Assembly: GCA_022822745.1 (NCBI GenBank)
Contig: JAJEAO010000048.1
Coordinates: 1-41,302, forward strand
Reading direction: 5' to 3'
DNA length: 41,302 nucleotides
Origin: Acidobacteriota bacterium
GTDB lineage: Bacteria > Acidobacteriota > Vicinamibacteria > Marinacidobacterales > Marinacidobacteraceae
Positions 16,866 through 25,106 of the stretch are shown here, in pieces (the stretch's first letter is position 1; each line of letters opens with the position of its first letter). The notes beneath the pieces are model-generated. The model was not told where the DNA came from. It saw only the letters and a program-made list of their open reading frames with translations, and did no database searches. A program made the position numbers and the translations under genes.

Positions 16866-18352
16866 CGCGCTGCCGCCCCGGCCGGGGACGGATCGAGGCC
16901 ACCGCCGTCCCAGCCGCCCCCCAGGGCCCGGTGGATCGCGAGCCGGGCAAGCGAGACCCTGCGTTCGGCGCCGACGAAGTCCGACTCGGCTGCCAGCAGC
17001 GCGTCGCGGGCGCCGAGCACCGCGTCGTAGCCGCCGACTCCAGCCGCGTAGCGTTCCCGCTCGAGGTCGAGGCTCGCGGCGGCGTGCTCGCGACGGGCGG
17101 CGACGGCGCGGCGCACCTCGCGTTCGCGCTCCAGCGCGGCGAGAGCCGCCTCCACCTCGCCCGCCGCCGTGACCACCGCCCGACCGTAGGCCGCCGCGAG
17201 CTCTTCGAACCGGGCCTCGGCCATCGCGACCTCGTCCCGCAGGCGGCCGCCATCGAAGACGGGCGCGAGCAGACCGGACGCCAGGGTGGCGAACCACTGC
17301 TGGACGTCGAACAGTCCCTCGACCTCGGTGCTCCGGAGTCCGATCGATCCCGAAAGCGAGAGTCGCGGTCGGAGCGCGGCGCGGCGCGCTCCCACGGCGT
17401 GGCCGGCGGCGTCCAGCCGATGGCGGGCTGCCCGCACATCCGGCCGCTGGAGGAGTTGATCGGCCGGAATGCCCGTCGGGACCGGCGTCGGCGGGGGCGG
17501 CGAGACCGCCTCGGCGGCGAGGAACCCGGCGACGTCCTCCAGGGTTCCGCCGGCGAGCACGGCAAGCCGGGACTCCGCCTCGACCAGGCGTCTCGAAATG
17601 CCGGGCGCGGCCGCTTCGGCCCGCCGGCGAGCCTGACGCATGGCGGAGAGCTCCAGCGCGCCGGCCAGCCCCCGCTGGTAGCGGTCCCGCGCGGCTCGCT
17701 CCCGTTCCGCCGCGATCTCCACCCTGCCCAGCGCGCGCTCGTGCTGGCGCCGGAGCGCGCGGATCTCGAACCAGGCCGCGATCGTCTCGGCGAGGATGCC
17801 GATCCGGACCGCCTCGACATCCGACTCCGCGGCCATCCACTCCGATCCGGCGGCGAGGGATTCCCGCCCGGCGAGGCCCCGGAGATCGGCTTCCCAGGCG
17901 AAATCGAGGCCCGCCGTCCACGTCTCCAGCCCCAGGCGCTCGGGAAGCGGAAAGTCGAGCCCGAGTTCATCGAGCTGGGCGCCGATGGCTGCGTTCGTCG
18001 GGAGGTCCCAGGCATCCAGGCCGGCGCGAGCGGCGACGACCGGAAGCCTCGCGGCGTTCGCGAGACGCGCTCTCGACCGCGCCTGCTCGACGCGCGCGGC
18101 GGCCTCGGCGAGGGAATGGTTCGCTTCGATCACGGCCGCCACCACGCCGTCGAGCGCCGGATCCCCGAAGGCGCTCCACCAGGAGCCGCTCCGAAGGGTG
18201 TCCCCGGCCGCGCTGCGGTCGAACAGGGCGGGCAGCCGCGAGACCGGATCGGGGGCGGTTCCCGATGAGCCGGCGGCGCACCCGCCGGCGAGGAAGGCGG
18301 GAAGAACCGACAGGGCCACCGCGGCCGGGGGCAGGCGGGCGGGGAGGCTCAT
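16862..18352 (-). CDS. outer-membrane efflux lipoprotein, TolC/NodT family
   Basis: 496-residue channel subunit of a tripartite efflux system. The N-terminus is a lipoprotein signal ending in FLAGGC. Two homologous OEP repeats (PF02321) follow, each with long amphipathic helices; VEQARSRARLANAARLP and QLLQRPDVRAARHRLDAAG are typical of the NodT-type group, the latter being its strongest signature. The start ATG 18352 lies 7 bases behind a TAGCAT box on the minus strand, so the operon probably begins with a leaderless message. It is first of three coupled genes (channel, adaptor, GPP34-P450) and divergent from the VOC lipoprotein gene, with 67 bases between the two start codons. Confidence 0.9.
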   Translation of the reverse strand: MSLPARLPPAAVALSVLPAFLAGGCAAGSSGTAPDPVSRLPALFDRSAAGDTLRSGSWWSAFGDPALDGVVAAVIEANHSLAEAAARVEQARSRARLANAARLPVVAARAGLDAWDLPTNAAIGAQLDELGLDFPLPERLGLETWTAGLDFAWEADLRGLAGRESLAAGSEWMAAESDVEAVRIGILAETIAAWFEIRALRRQHERALGRVEIAAERERAARDRYQRGLAGALELSAMRQARRRAEAAAPGISRRLVEAESRLAVLAGGTLEDVAGFLAAEAVSPPPPTPVPTGIPADQLLQRPDVRAARHRLDAAGHAVGARRAALRPRLSLSGSIGLRSTEVEGLFDVQQWFATLASGLLAPVFDGGRLRDEVAMAEARFEELAAAYGRAVVTAAGEVEAALAALEREREVRRAVAARREHAAASLDLERERYAAGVGGYDAVLGARDALLAAESDFVGAERRVSLARLAIHRALGGGWDGGGLDPSPAGAAAR

Positions 18353-18359
18353 GGTTCGG

Positions 18360-18365
18360 ATGCTA
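18360..18365 (-). promoter_or_regulatory. -10 element TAGCAT, leaderless start of the efflux-P450 operon
   Basis: TAGCAT on the minus strand ends 7 bases before ATG 18352, the same spacing as the boxes at 6555 and 18407. Confidence 0.5.
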
Positions 18366-18406
18366 GCGAACCCCGTCCCCCTCCCCGGCTCCCGACTCCC
18401 GGCTGG

Positions 18407-18412
18407 TACCGT
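18407..18412 (+). promoter_or_regulatory. extended -10 TGGTACCGT, leaderless start of the VOC lipoprotein gene
   Basis: TACCGT preceded by TG at the extended -10 position, ending 7 bases before ATG 18420. Confidence 0.45.
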
Positions 18413-18419
18413 CCCGACC

Positions 18420-19397
18420 ATGCGCCGCGCTCTCCTCCTCGCCCTTCTCGCCGCCGGCTGTGCGGCGCCGCCCACCGACGAAGCGTCCGGGACCGGGGAC
18501 GAGGCGGAAGTCGCGCTCCCGGACATCCTCGCCCAGAACGCGTTCCTCTACTACCGGGACCTGGCCGAGGCCGAGGCGTTCTACGGCGATCTGCTGGGCC
18601 TGCCGCTCGCGTCCGACTTCGGGTTCGCCAAGGTCTTCCAGGTCGCCGATTCCGCCTACCTGACGCTCGTGGACGAGGCCGAGGGAATGCACAGCGCCGA
18701 CGATCCGAAGACGGTCGCCTTCGCGCTCGTCACCGAACACCTCGCGGCGTGGCAGGCGCGGCTCGACGCCGCCGGCGGCGTCGAGTTCCGCAGCCGCTTC
18801 GACCCGGAAACGGCCGATCCGTCGGCGGCCCACCACGCCTTCACCATGTACGACCCCGGGGGCTACATCCTCGAGATCGAGCGTTTCCTGCCCCACGCCG
18901 AGAACACCGACCTGATGCCGATCCTCGATCGGACCGAGCCGCTCGGAGGCGACGAAGCGGCGGCGGGCGCGGGCATGGGCTTCGAGGCGATGATCGTCTG
19001 GCTCTACTACCCGGACATTCCGGCGATGCTGGACTTCTACCAGACGACCTTCGGTTTCCCCCAGACCGTGGATCAGGGGTGGGTGAAGATCCTGCGCACC
19101 TCGCACGCCGGCTTCGTGGGGCTCGTGGACTCGTCGCGGGGCATGCACTCGTTCACGGAGGACAAGGCGGTCACGGTGAGCTTCATCACCGAGGCGGTGG
19201 AGCCCTGGTTCGAGCATCTCTCCGCCGCCCCCGGATTCCGGCCCCGCAGCGCCGAGATCGGGATGGAGAGCAGTCGGGTGGAGACGTTCGTCGGCTACGA
19301 CCCGGGGAACTACACGCTCGAGTTCGATCGCTTCCTCGACGCTCCCGGGAACGAGGCACTCGTCGCCCAGCTCGAAGCGGTCCGCCGCCGCCCCTGA
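18420..19397 (+). CDS. exported lipoprotein with two VOC (glyoxalase-fold) domains
   Basis: 325 residues. ATG 18420 places a clear lipoprotein signal at the N-terminus (RRALLLALLAAGC, lipobox LAAGC). Two VOC domains follow, about 38-155 and 185-315. Each has the paired beta-alpha-beta-beta-beta layout with matching landmarks: FLYYRDLAEAEAFYGDLLGL versus WLYYPDIPAMLDFYQTTFGF, then LVDEAEGMHS versus LVDSSRGMHS, then MYDPGGYILEIERFL versus GYDPGNYTLEFDRFL. The shared GMHS shows an internal duplication. VOC proteins bind divalent metals and act as glyoxalases, dioxygenases, epimerases or resistance proteins; most are cytoplasmic, so the lipid-anchored form is unusual. Catalytic function cannot be assigned. 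Divergent from the efflux-P450 operon and convergent with cusA. Confidence 0.8.
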   Translation: MRRALLLALLAAGCAAPPTDEASGTGDEAEVALPDILAQNAFLYYRDLAEAEAFYGDLLGLPLASDFGFAKVFQVADSAYLTLVDEAEGMHSADDPKTVAFALVTEHLAAWQARLDAAGGVEFRSRFDPETADPSAAHHAFTMYDPGGYILEIERFLPHAENTDLMPILDRTEPLGGDEAAAGAGMGFEAMIVWLYYPDIPAMLDFYQTTFGFPQTVDQGWVKILRTSHAGFVGLVDSSRGMHSFTEDKAVTVSFITEAVEPWFEHLSAAPGFRPRSAEIGMESSRVETFVGYDPGNYTLEFDRFLDAPGNEALVAQLEAVRRRP

Positions 19398-19501
19398 GGC
19401 GGCCCGCGGAAGGCGACGGATTCGCCGACTCGCGGCCTGCTCGGGACGCTACCGGACGACGGGACTCGATTTCTCGCCATTTCCGTCCGCGGGAGCGGGG
19501 A

Positions 19502-22500
19502 TCACGACGCGTCCACGGACCCGGTCTCCGCCCACTGCTCCATCCGTTCGTAGAGCGTCGGAAGCACCACGAGCGTGAGTAGCGTCGAGGTCACGATGCC
19601 GCCGATCACGACGGTCGCGAGCGGGCGCTGCACCTCGGCGCCGGCGCCCTGCGAGATCGCCATCGGCAGGAAGCCGATCGAGGCCACCGTCGCGGTCATG
19701 AGCACCGGCTTCAGCCGCGACCCGGCCCCGCGCAGGATGGCCTCGCGCAGCGACAGCCCGTCGTCCTCGCGAAGCGCCCGGATCGCCGCCAGCATCACGA
19801 TCCCGTTCAGAACGGCGATCCCGAACAGCGCGATCAGCCCCACCGAGGCGGAGAGGTTCAGCGTGAGGCCCCGAATCCAGAGCGCGGCGATCCCTCCCAC
19901 CGCGGCGAAGGGCACGTTGAGCAGGATGAGCAGCGTCCACCGCACGCGGTGGAAGGTGAGCTGCAGGAGCGCGAAGATGATCGCGACGGCAAGCGGGACG
20001 ACGAGCGCGAGCCGGGACATCGCCCGCTCCTGGTTCTCGAACTGCCCGCCCCAGGTCAGGTAGTAGCCCGAGGGCAGGACGACCTGCTCCGCGATCCGAG
20101 CCTGCGCTTCGTCCACGAAACTGCCGACATCCCGCCCCCGGACGTTGTTCTGGACCACCAGGCGGCGCTCGGCGTTCTCGTGGTGGATCGCCTCCGGCGT
20201 GGGCGCGGCGACGATCTCGGCGACCCGACCGAGCGGAATCCGCTCCCCGCCCGGGGCGAGGAGGGGGAGCGCGGCGAGAGCGTCGGCGTCCGCCCGGTTC
20301 TCGGGCGGGAACCGCAACACGACGGGGAAACGGCGGGCGCCATCGAGCAGCTCGGTGGCCACGCGGCCCGCGACGGCGGTCTCGACAAGCTGCTCCACCT
20401 CGGCCACATGGAGCCCGTACCGGGCCAGCGCCTCGCGGTCGAGCCGGACTTCGAGCTGAGCGGCGCCGGAGAACGGCTCCATCTGCGCGTCGGCAGCGCC
20501 CGGGACCGCCTCGAGGACACGAAGGATCTCGGCGCCGAGGCGCTCCAGAACGGCGGCGTCGGCGCCGAAGACCTTCACCGCGACATCCGCCTTGATCCCG
20601 GAGACAACCTCGTCGAGACGCATCGCCATCGGCTGGGTGAAGTTGACCGACAGCCCCGGGATCTCCGCGAGAGACGCCGCCATCGCCCCGATCAGATCCT
20701 CCTTCGAGCGGCCGCTCTCCCAATCCCCTTCGGGAGGGAGCAGGACGTACACGTCGCCCTGGTAGATCCCCATGGCCTCGGTGGCCAGGTCGGGGCGGCC
20801 CATCTTGGTCACGACCTCGGAGATTTCGGGGAACTCGTCGAGCAGCTTCCGCTCGACCCGGGTGGAGATCGCCACCGATTCCTCGAGCGAGACCGAGGGC
20901 AGCTTGCGGATCTCGATCAGGATGGAGCCCTCGTCGAGACGGGGCATGAACTCGGTTCCGAGGAACGGGACGGAGCCGAGCGCGAGGGCGACCACGATCG
21001 CGGCGACGCCCACCGTCACCGCCTTCCGGTTCATGGCGATCCGGAGCGCCGCGAGATACCGCTCCCGGAGCCGTCCGAACCATCGCGCTTCCCGGTGGAC
21101 GCCCCGAAACCGGAGCAGGAAGGTGGAGACGACCGGCACGCCGGTGAGGGACAGGACCAGGGATCCGAACAGCGCCGAGCAGACCGTGATGGCCATCGGC
21201 CGGAACATCTTGCCCTCGAGCCCCTCGAGGCTCAGGATCGGCAGATAGACCGCGATGATGATGAGCACGCCGAAGAGGACCGGCCTCGCCACTTCCACGG
21301 CGGCGCCGCGGATGAGCCCGACGCGGTCGCTCCCGGAATCCCCGCCCGCCGCCCGGCGGCGCACGAAGCTCTCCATCATGACGACGGACCCGTCCACGAT
21401 CAGGCCGAAATCAATGGCGCCGAGCGACATCAGGTTCGCCGAGATCCCGAACAGCCGCATCCCGGCGAAGCCGACGAGCATCGAGAGCGGAATCACCGCC
21501 GCGACGATGAGCGCGGCCCGCACATCGCCGAGGAACAGGAAGAGCACGAGCACGACGAGCAGGCACCCTTCGATCAGGTTCCGGCGCACCGTCGCCGATG
21601 TGCGGTGGATGACCTCGCTCTGGTCGTAGAACGGCTCGATCCCCATCCCCGGCGGCAATCCGGGCAGGATCTCCTCCATCCGCTCCTTGACCCGCTCCGA
21701 CACTTCGAGGGCGTTTTGCCCCTTCAGCATCACGACCATGCCGCTCGTGACTTCTCCCTCGCCGTTCCGGGTGACCGCTCCGCTGCGCTGCATGGCCCCC
21801 ACGCCGACTTCGGCAATGTCCCCGAGCAGGACCGGAACGCCGTCGCCGGAGCGCAGCACGACCTGCTCGAGATCGAGCGCCCCGGTCAGGAGTCCGACGC
21901 CCCGGATCGTGTAGCGCTCGTCGCGAGCCTCGATGAAACCGCCGCTGAAGGCGCGGTTGCTCTCCCCGATGGTCTCGAAGACCTCCCCCAGATCGAGGTC
22001 GTGCTCTTCGAGCGCCTCCGGGCGCACGACGACTTCGAACTGCCGGGTGAGGCCGCCCCAGGAGTTGATCTCGCTCACGCCCGGCACGGACCGGAGCCGG
22101 TTGCGGATCTCCCAGTCGTGGGTGGTCTTGTTCGCCATCGGGTCGTCCCCGGTGACGACGTACTGGTAGATCTCCCCGAAAGCGGTCGCGGGTGGTCCGA
22201 GCACCGGTTCGAGGCCGTCGGGGAGCCGCCCCCGCACGTCTCCGACCCGCTCGGTGACGAGCTGGCGCGCCAGATAGAGCGGAACGGAGTCGTCGAAGAC
22301 CACCGTGACCAGCGAGAGCCCGAATTTCGAGACCGACCGAACCTCCTCGGTGTCGGGCAGCCCCATGAGAGCGGTCTCGACGGGGAAGGAGATGCGCTGC
22401 TCGACCTCGGGCGCTCCCAGTCCCGGCGCTTCGGTGATCACGACGACCTGGTTGTTCGTGAGGTCGGGAAACGCCTCGACCGGCAGGTTCCAGAGCGCCG

Positions 22501-22615
22501 CGACGCCGGTCAGGGCGATCGCGGCGACGCCGGTCAGCACGAGTCCCCGGCGCTCGGTGGCGGCGGCGACGAACCGCTCGGCAAGCCCGCGTCCCGGGCC
22601 GGCGTCCGCTGGCAC
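19502..22615 (-). CDS. heavy-metal efflux RND permease, CusA/CzcA family
   Basis: 1037-residue inner-membrane pump of the HME branch of RND transporters, expelling Cu/Ag or Zn/Co/Cd-type cations. The family signature in helix 4 is clear: GAIDFGLIVDGSVVMMES. Other hallmarks are FPDLTNNQVVV near the N-terminus, GLPDTEEVRSVSKFGLS and EINSWGGLTRQFEV. Metal specificity (CusA methionines versus CzcA acidic sites) was not resolved. GTG 22615-22613 starts 6 bases after the cusB-like stop. It is the last gene of the 28158-19502 operon, converging with the VOC lipoprotein gene. Confidence 0.93.
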   Translation of the reverse strand: MPADAGPGRGLAERFVAAATERRGLVLTGVAAIALTGVAALWNLPVEAFPDLTNNQVVVITEAPGLGAPEVEQRISFPVETALMGLPDTEEVRSVSKFGLSLVTVVFDDSVPLYLARQLVTERVGDVRGRLPDGLEPVLGPPATAFGEIYQYVVTGDDPMANKTTHDWEIRNRLRSVPGVSEINSWGGLTRQFEVVVRPEALEEHDLDLGEVFETIGESNRAFSGGFIEARDERYTIRGVGLLTGALDLEQVVLRSGDGVPVLLGDIAEVGVGAMQRSGAVTRNGEGEVTSGMVVMLKGQNALEVSERVKERMEEILPGLPPGMGIEPFYDQSEVIHRTSATVRRNLIEGCLLVVLVLFLFLGDVRAALIVAAVIPLSMLVGFAGMRLFGISANLMSLGAIDFGLIVDGSVVMMESFVRRRAAGGDSGSDRVGLIRGAAVEVARPVLFGVLIIIAVYLPILSLEGLEGKMFRPMAITVCSALFGSLVLSLTGVPVVSTFLLRFRGVHREARWFGRLRERYLAALRIAMNRKAVTVGVAAIVVALALGSVPFLGTEFMPRLDEGSILIEIRKLPSVSLEESVAISTRVERKLLDEFPEISEVVTKMGRPDLATEAMGIYQGDVYVLLPPEGDWESGRSKEDLIGAMAASLAEIPGLSVNFTQPMAMRLDEVVSGIKADVAVKVFGADAAVLERLGAEILRVLEAVPGAADAQMEPFSGAAQLEVRLDREALARYGLHVAEVEQLVETAVAGRVATELLDGARRFPVVLRFPPENRADADALAALPLLAPGGERIPLGRVAEIVAAPTPEAIHHENAERRLVVQNNVRGRDVGSFVDEAQARIAEQVVLPSGYYLTWGGQFENQERAMSRLALVVPLAVAIIFALLQLTFHRVRWTLLILLNVPFAAVGGIAALWIRGLTLNLSASVGLIALFGIAVLNGIVMLAAIRALREDDGLSLREAILRGAGSRLKPVLMTATVASIGFLPMAISQGAGAEVQRPLATVVIGGIVTSTLLTLVVLPTLYERMEQWAETGSVDAS

Positions 22616-22621
22616 CGACGG

Positions 22622-23851
22622 CTACTCCTCTTCGGGGAGTCCGATGAGCGCCGACTTGAGCAGGAAGGCGCCGCCGGTCGCGACCATCTCCCCGGCCGCC
22701 AGCCCCTCCCGGATCTCGATCTCGCTCCCGAATCGGGCTCCGGTCTCGACGACCCTCCGTCGGAACCCGCCCGGGCCCATCTCGACGAATACGACGGATT
22801 CTCCGCCCTCCGACTGGACCGCGGCTTCCGGGACCACGATCATTCTCCGGGTCGCGCCCGAGGCGATGCGCAGGCGGGCGAACATCTCCGGCTTCAGCCT
22901 GCCGTCCGGGTTCGCCGCCTGGACTCGCAGCGTCACCCGGCGGGTGGTCGGGTTGATCACGTCCCCGATCGAGGTGAGCTCGCCCTCGAAGATCTCGTCC
23001 GGCCACGCCTCGACGGAGAAGTCGACCGGCTGCGGAACGGAAAGTCGGGGCAACTCGGTCTCCGGAACCTCGGCGCCGATCCACAACTGCGAGAGGTCGG
23101 AAACGACGAGGAGCGGTTCTCCGAGCGTGACCGCGGCGCCGGGGGAAATGAAGCGCTCGATGACCGCGCCGGCGAACAGGGCCCGAACCGGCACGTGCTC
23201 GTTCTCATGCGGATCCGCGTCCGGACGCGGCGTCAGGCCGTAGTGCAGGAGATCTTCCTCCGTGCGGCGCAGGTCGGCGGCCGCGCCGGCGAACTCCTCC
23301 TCGGCGGCGCCCCGGTCGGCGCGAGCCCGTTCCAGTTCCTGCGCCGCGAGCGCGTGGTCGGCCACCAGCCTCTCGGCGCGAGCCACGGCGATTCGCGCGT
23401 ACTCCAGCTCGGTCGCGGCATGGTCCCGGCGGGCCACCGCGGTGAAGTACTCGGCCCAGACATGGTGGATCTCGTGACTCAGGATCAGGGCGAGCACCGC
23501 TCCCGCCGCGACCCGGTCGCCCGGCTGGACCGGAACATCGGTGACCACCCCGTCCACGATGGCCCCGAATCGAGCCGTCCGTCGCTCGTCGAGGCCCACG
23601 ACCCCGAGCGCCTCCACGGCGTCCGCGCCTTCGATCTCGCGCGCCATCCCGGTCGTGATGCCGGCCGCCTCCCGGCCCGCCGCCGACAGCGTGACGATCC
23701 CGGCGGCCGGGTCCGCCATCGCGGCTTCCCTCGGGATCTCGTCCGGCGAGCCTCCGCACGCCAGGCTCCCCAGCAGAAGCAGGATCGCCGGGGGGCGCCG
23801 CGTTTCCGAGCGGTTCCCGGCCGAGCTCGGCCGCCGGAGCTCCGGCGTCAC
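22622..23851 (-). CDS. CusB/CzcB-type metal efflux adaptor, lipoprotein
   Basis: 409-residue periplasmic adaptor for the CusA-like pump. A lipoprotein-type signal ends in LLGSLAC. The barrel-sandwich strands (VVTDVPVQPGDRVAAG and VRALFAGAVIERFISPGAAV) flank an alpha-hairpin (about 145-215), with a beta-barrel domain after (DLSQLWIGAEVPETEL) and a C-terminal GEMVATGGAFLLKSAL typical of Cus/Czc adaptors. SHEIHHVWAEY, at the point where the hairpin begins, holds three histidines where relatives usually have one or none; metal contact there is conjecture. The GTG start 23851-23849 overlaps the stop of the upstream channel gene by 4 bases (GTGA). Confidence 0.9.
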   Translation of the reverse strand: MTPELRRPSSAGNRSETRRPPAILLLLGSLACGGSPDEIPREAAMADPAAGIVTLSAAGREAAGITTGMAREIEGADAVEALGVVGLDERRTARFGAIVDGVVTDVPVQPGDRVAAGAVLALILSHEIHHVWAEYFTAVARRDHAATELEYARIAVARAERLVADHALAAQELERARADRGAAEEEFAGAAADLRRTEEDLLHYGLTPRPDADPHENEHVPVRALFAGAVIERFISPGAAVTLGEPLLVVSDLSQLWIGAEVPETELPRLSVPQPVDFSVEAWPDEIFEGELTSIGDVINPTTRRVTLRVQAANPDGRLKPEMFARLRIASGATRRMIVVPEAAVQSEGGESVVFVEMGPGGFRRRVVETGARFGSEIEIREGLAAGEMVATGGAFLLKSALIGLPEEE

Positions 23852-25106
23852 GGCAGTGGCCCCTCCCCGAGGGCGAGTCGGGCCTGGATCGCCGCTGTCG
23901 CGGCCCCGATGCGAAGCTCGCCGGCGAGCAGCCGGGCCTCGGCGAAGGTCCGCTCGGCGTCCACCAGCCGCAGCAGATCCGCCGCGCCCAGATCGAACGC
24001 CGAACGGGTCGCCGCCCGCGCCAGCGTCGCCGGTTCGACGAGGCTCGTCTCGACCCGGGCGGCGGCTGCGGAGAGCCGGCGCGCCGTTCCGAGCGCCGCG
24101 GCGGCGTCGGCTCGGGCGAGTCGGAGCAGCCCTTCCCTCTCCAGCTCGGCGGCGCGAAGTTCTCCCCGGGCGTGAGCCATCCCGACCTGCCGGCGATCGA
24201 AGACCGGAAGGGTCAGCGAGGCCCCCAGAACCCCGGTGTTCCTCTCGAGGGTCCGCTTGAGGCCGGCGTCCACGGCGAGATCCGGAATTCGAGCCGCGCG
24301 CTCCAGGGCGAGAGCGGCCTCCGCCGACTCGACCCGCACCGCCGCCTGGCGAGTGTCCGGCCGCGCGTCCGCCGCTTCGGCGATCAGCGCTTCCGCGTCT
24401 CCTTCGGGCAGCGGGATTTCCCCGGGCGATTCGAGCGCTGCCATCGTGAGCCCACCCGGCAGATCGGCGAGCGCGGCAAGCTCGAGGAACGCCCGCTCCG
24501 CCTTCGCTTCCGCCCGAACCAGGACGACCCCGACCGCCGCCCGCTCCACTCGCAGACGCGCGCGGTCGGCTTCGGGAGCGACCCCTCCTCCACCCGCCGA
24601 TCGAGGATGCGGAGCAGTTCGTCGAGCGATTCGATCTGCTCCCGCCGAAGGGCGGCGCGGTCCCGCTGACGCACCGCGTCGAGGAACCGCCCGGCGACCT
24701 GCCCTTCGATCTCCCGCAGCGCTCCGAGCGTCCCGACGCCGGCGGTGACTGCCGCGGTCTCCGCGGCGTGGCGCCGGGCGCCCCGCTTCCCGCCGAGTTC
24801 GAGAGCCTGCCGGACCGTGGCGAAGCTGTCGAGGGGGAGCTCATGGTCCTGCGCGCCCCAGTTCTCGCTCCGGATCTCGATCTCGGGGTTGGTCCAGCGC
24901 CCGGCGACCGCGGCGGCGGCCGTCGCCGCCGCTTCCCGGGAGCGGGCGGCCAGGAGCGCGGGGGCCGAGGTCCGGGCGGCGGCCAGCACCTCGGACAGGG
25001 TCAGTCGCTCCGGCGGCTGCTCCGTGACCGGCGCGGCCGTCGCAGCCGGCAGGATGCCCGCGAGGAGCAGCGCGGCGGCCAGCGAGGACAACCGGGCGAC
25101 CCTCAC
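23848..25106 (-). pseudogene. TolC-family metal efflux channel gene with a one-base frameshift
   Basis: Two adjoining frames together make one CusC/CzcC-like outer-membrane channel of about 419 residues. The first part starts at GTG 25106 with an export signal (SLAAALLLAGILPAATA) and OEP-type helices, through ILDRRVEEG. The second part, in the next frame, continues with helices from about 24575 to the TGA at 23848-23850. Adding one C to the C-run 24582-24585 (G-run on the coding strand) joins them as EEGVAPEADRARLRVERAAV, exactly the family consensus, and brings the length to a multiple of three. This may be a sequencing error in a homopolymer, a real inactivating mutation or, least likely, slippage. 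Both ends keep 4-base overlaps with cbs and cusB, which argues for an originally intact gene. Confidence 0.82.

Noticed and set aside
19412..19426. Small inverted repeat between the VOC gene and cusA as a bidirectional terminator
   Set aside because: Only a 5-bp stem with no T tract on either strand; too weak to support.
19949..24175. 1408-codon plus-strand open frame opposite cusA/cusB
   Set aside because: Same reason: it mirrors codon bias of the Cus genes and has no recognisable domain or start signal.
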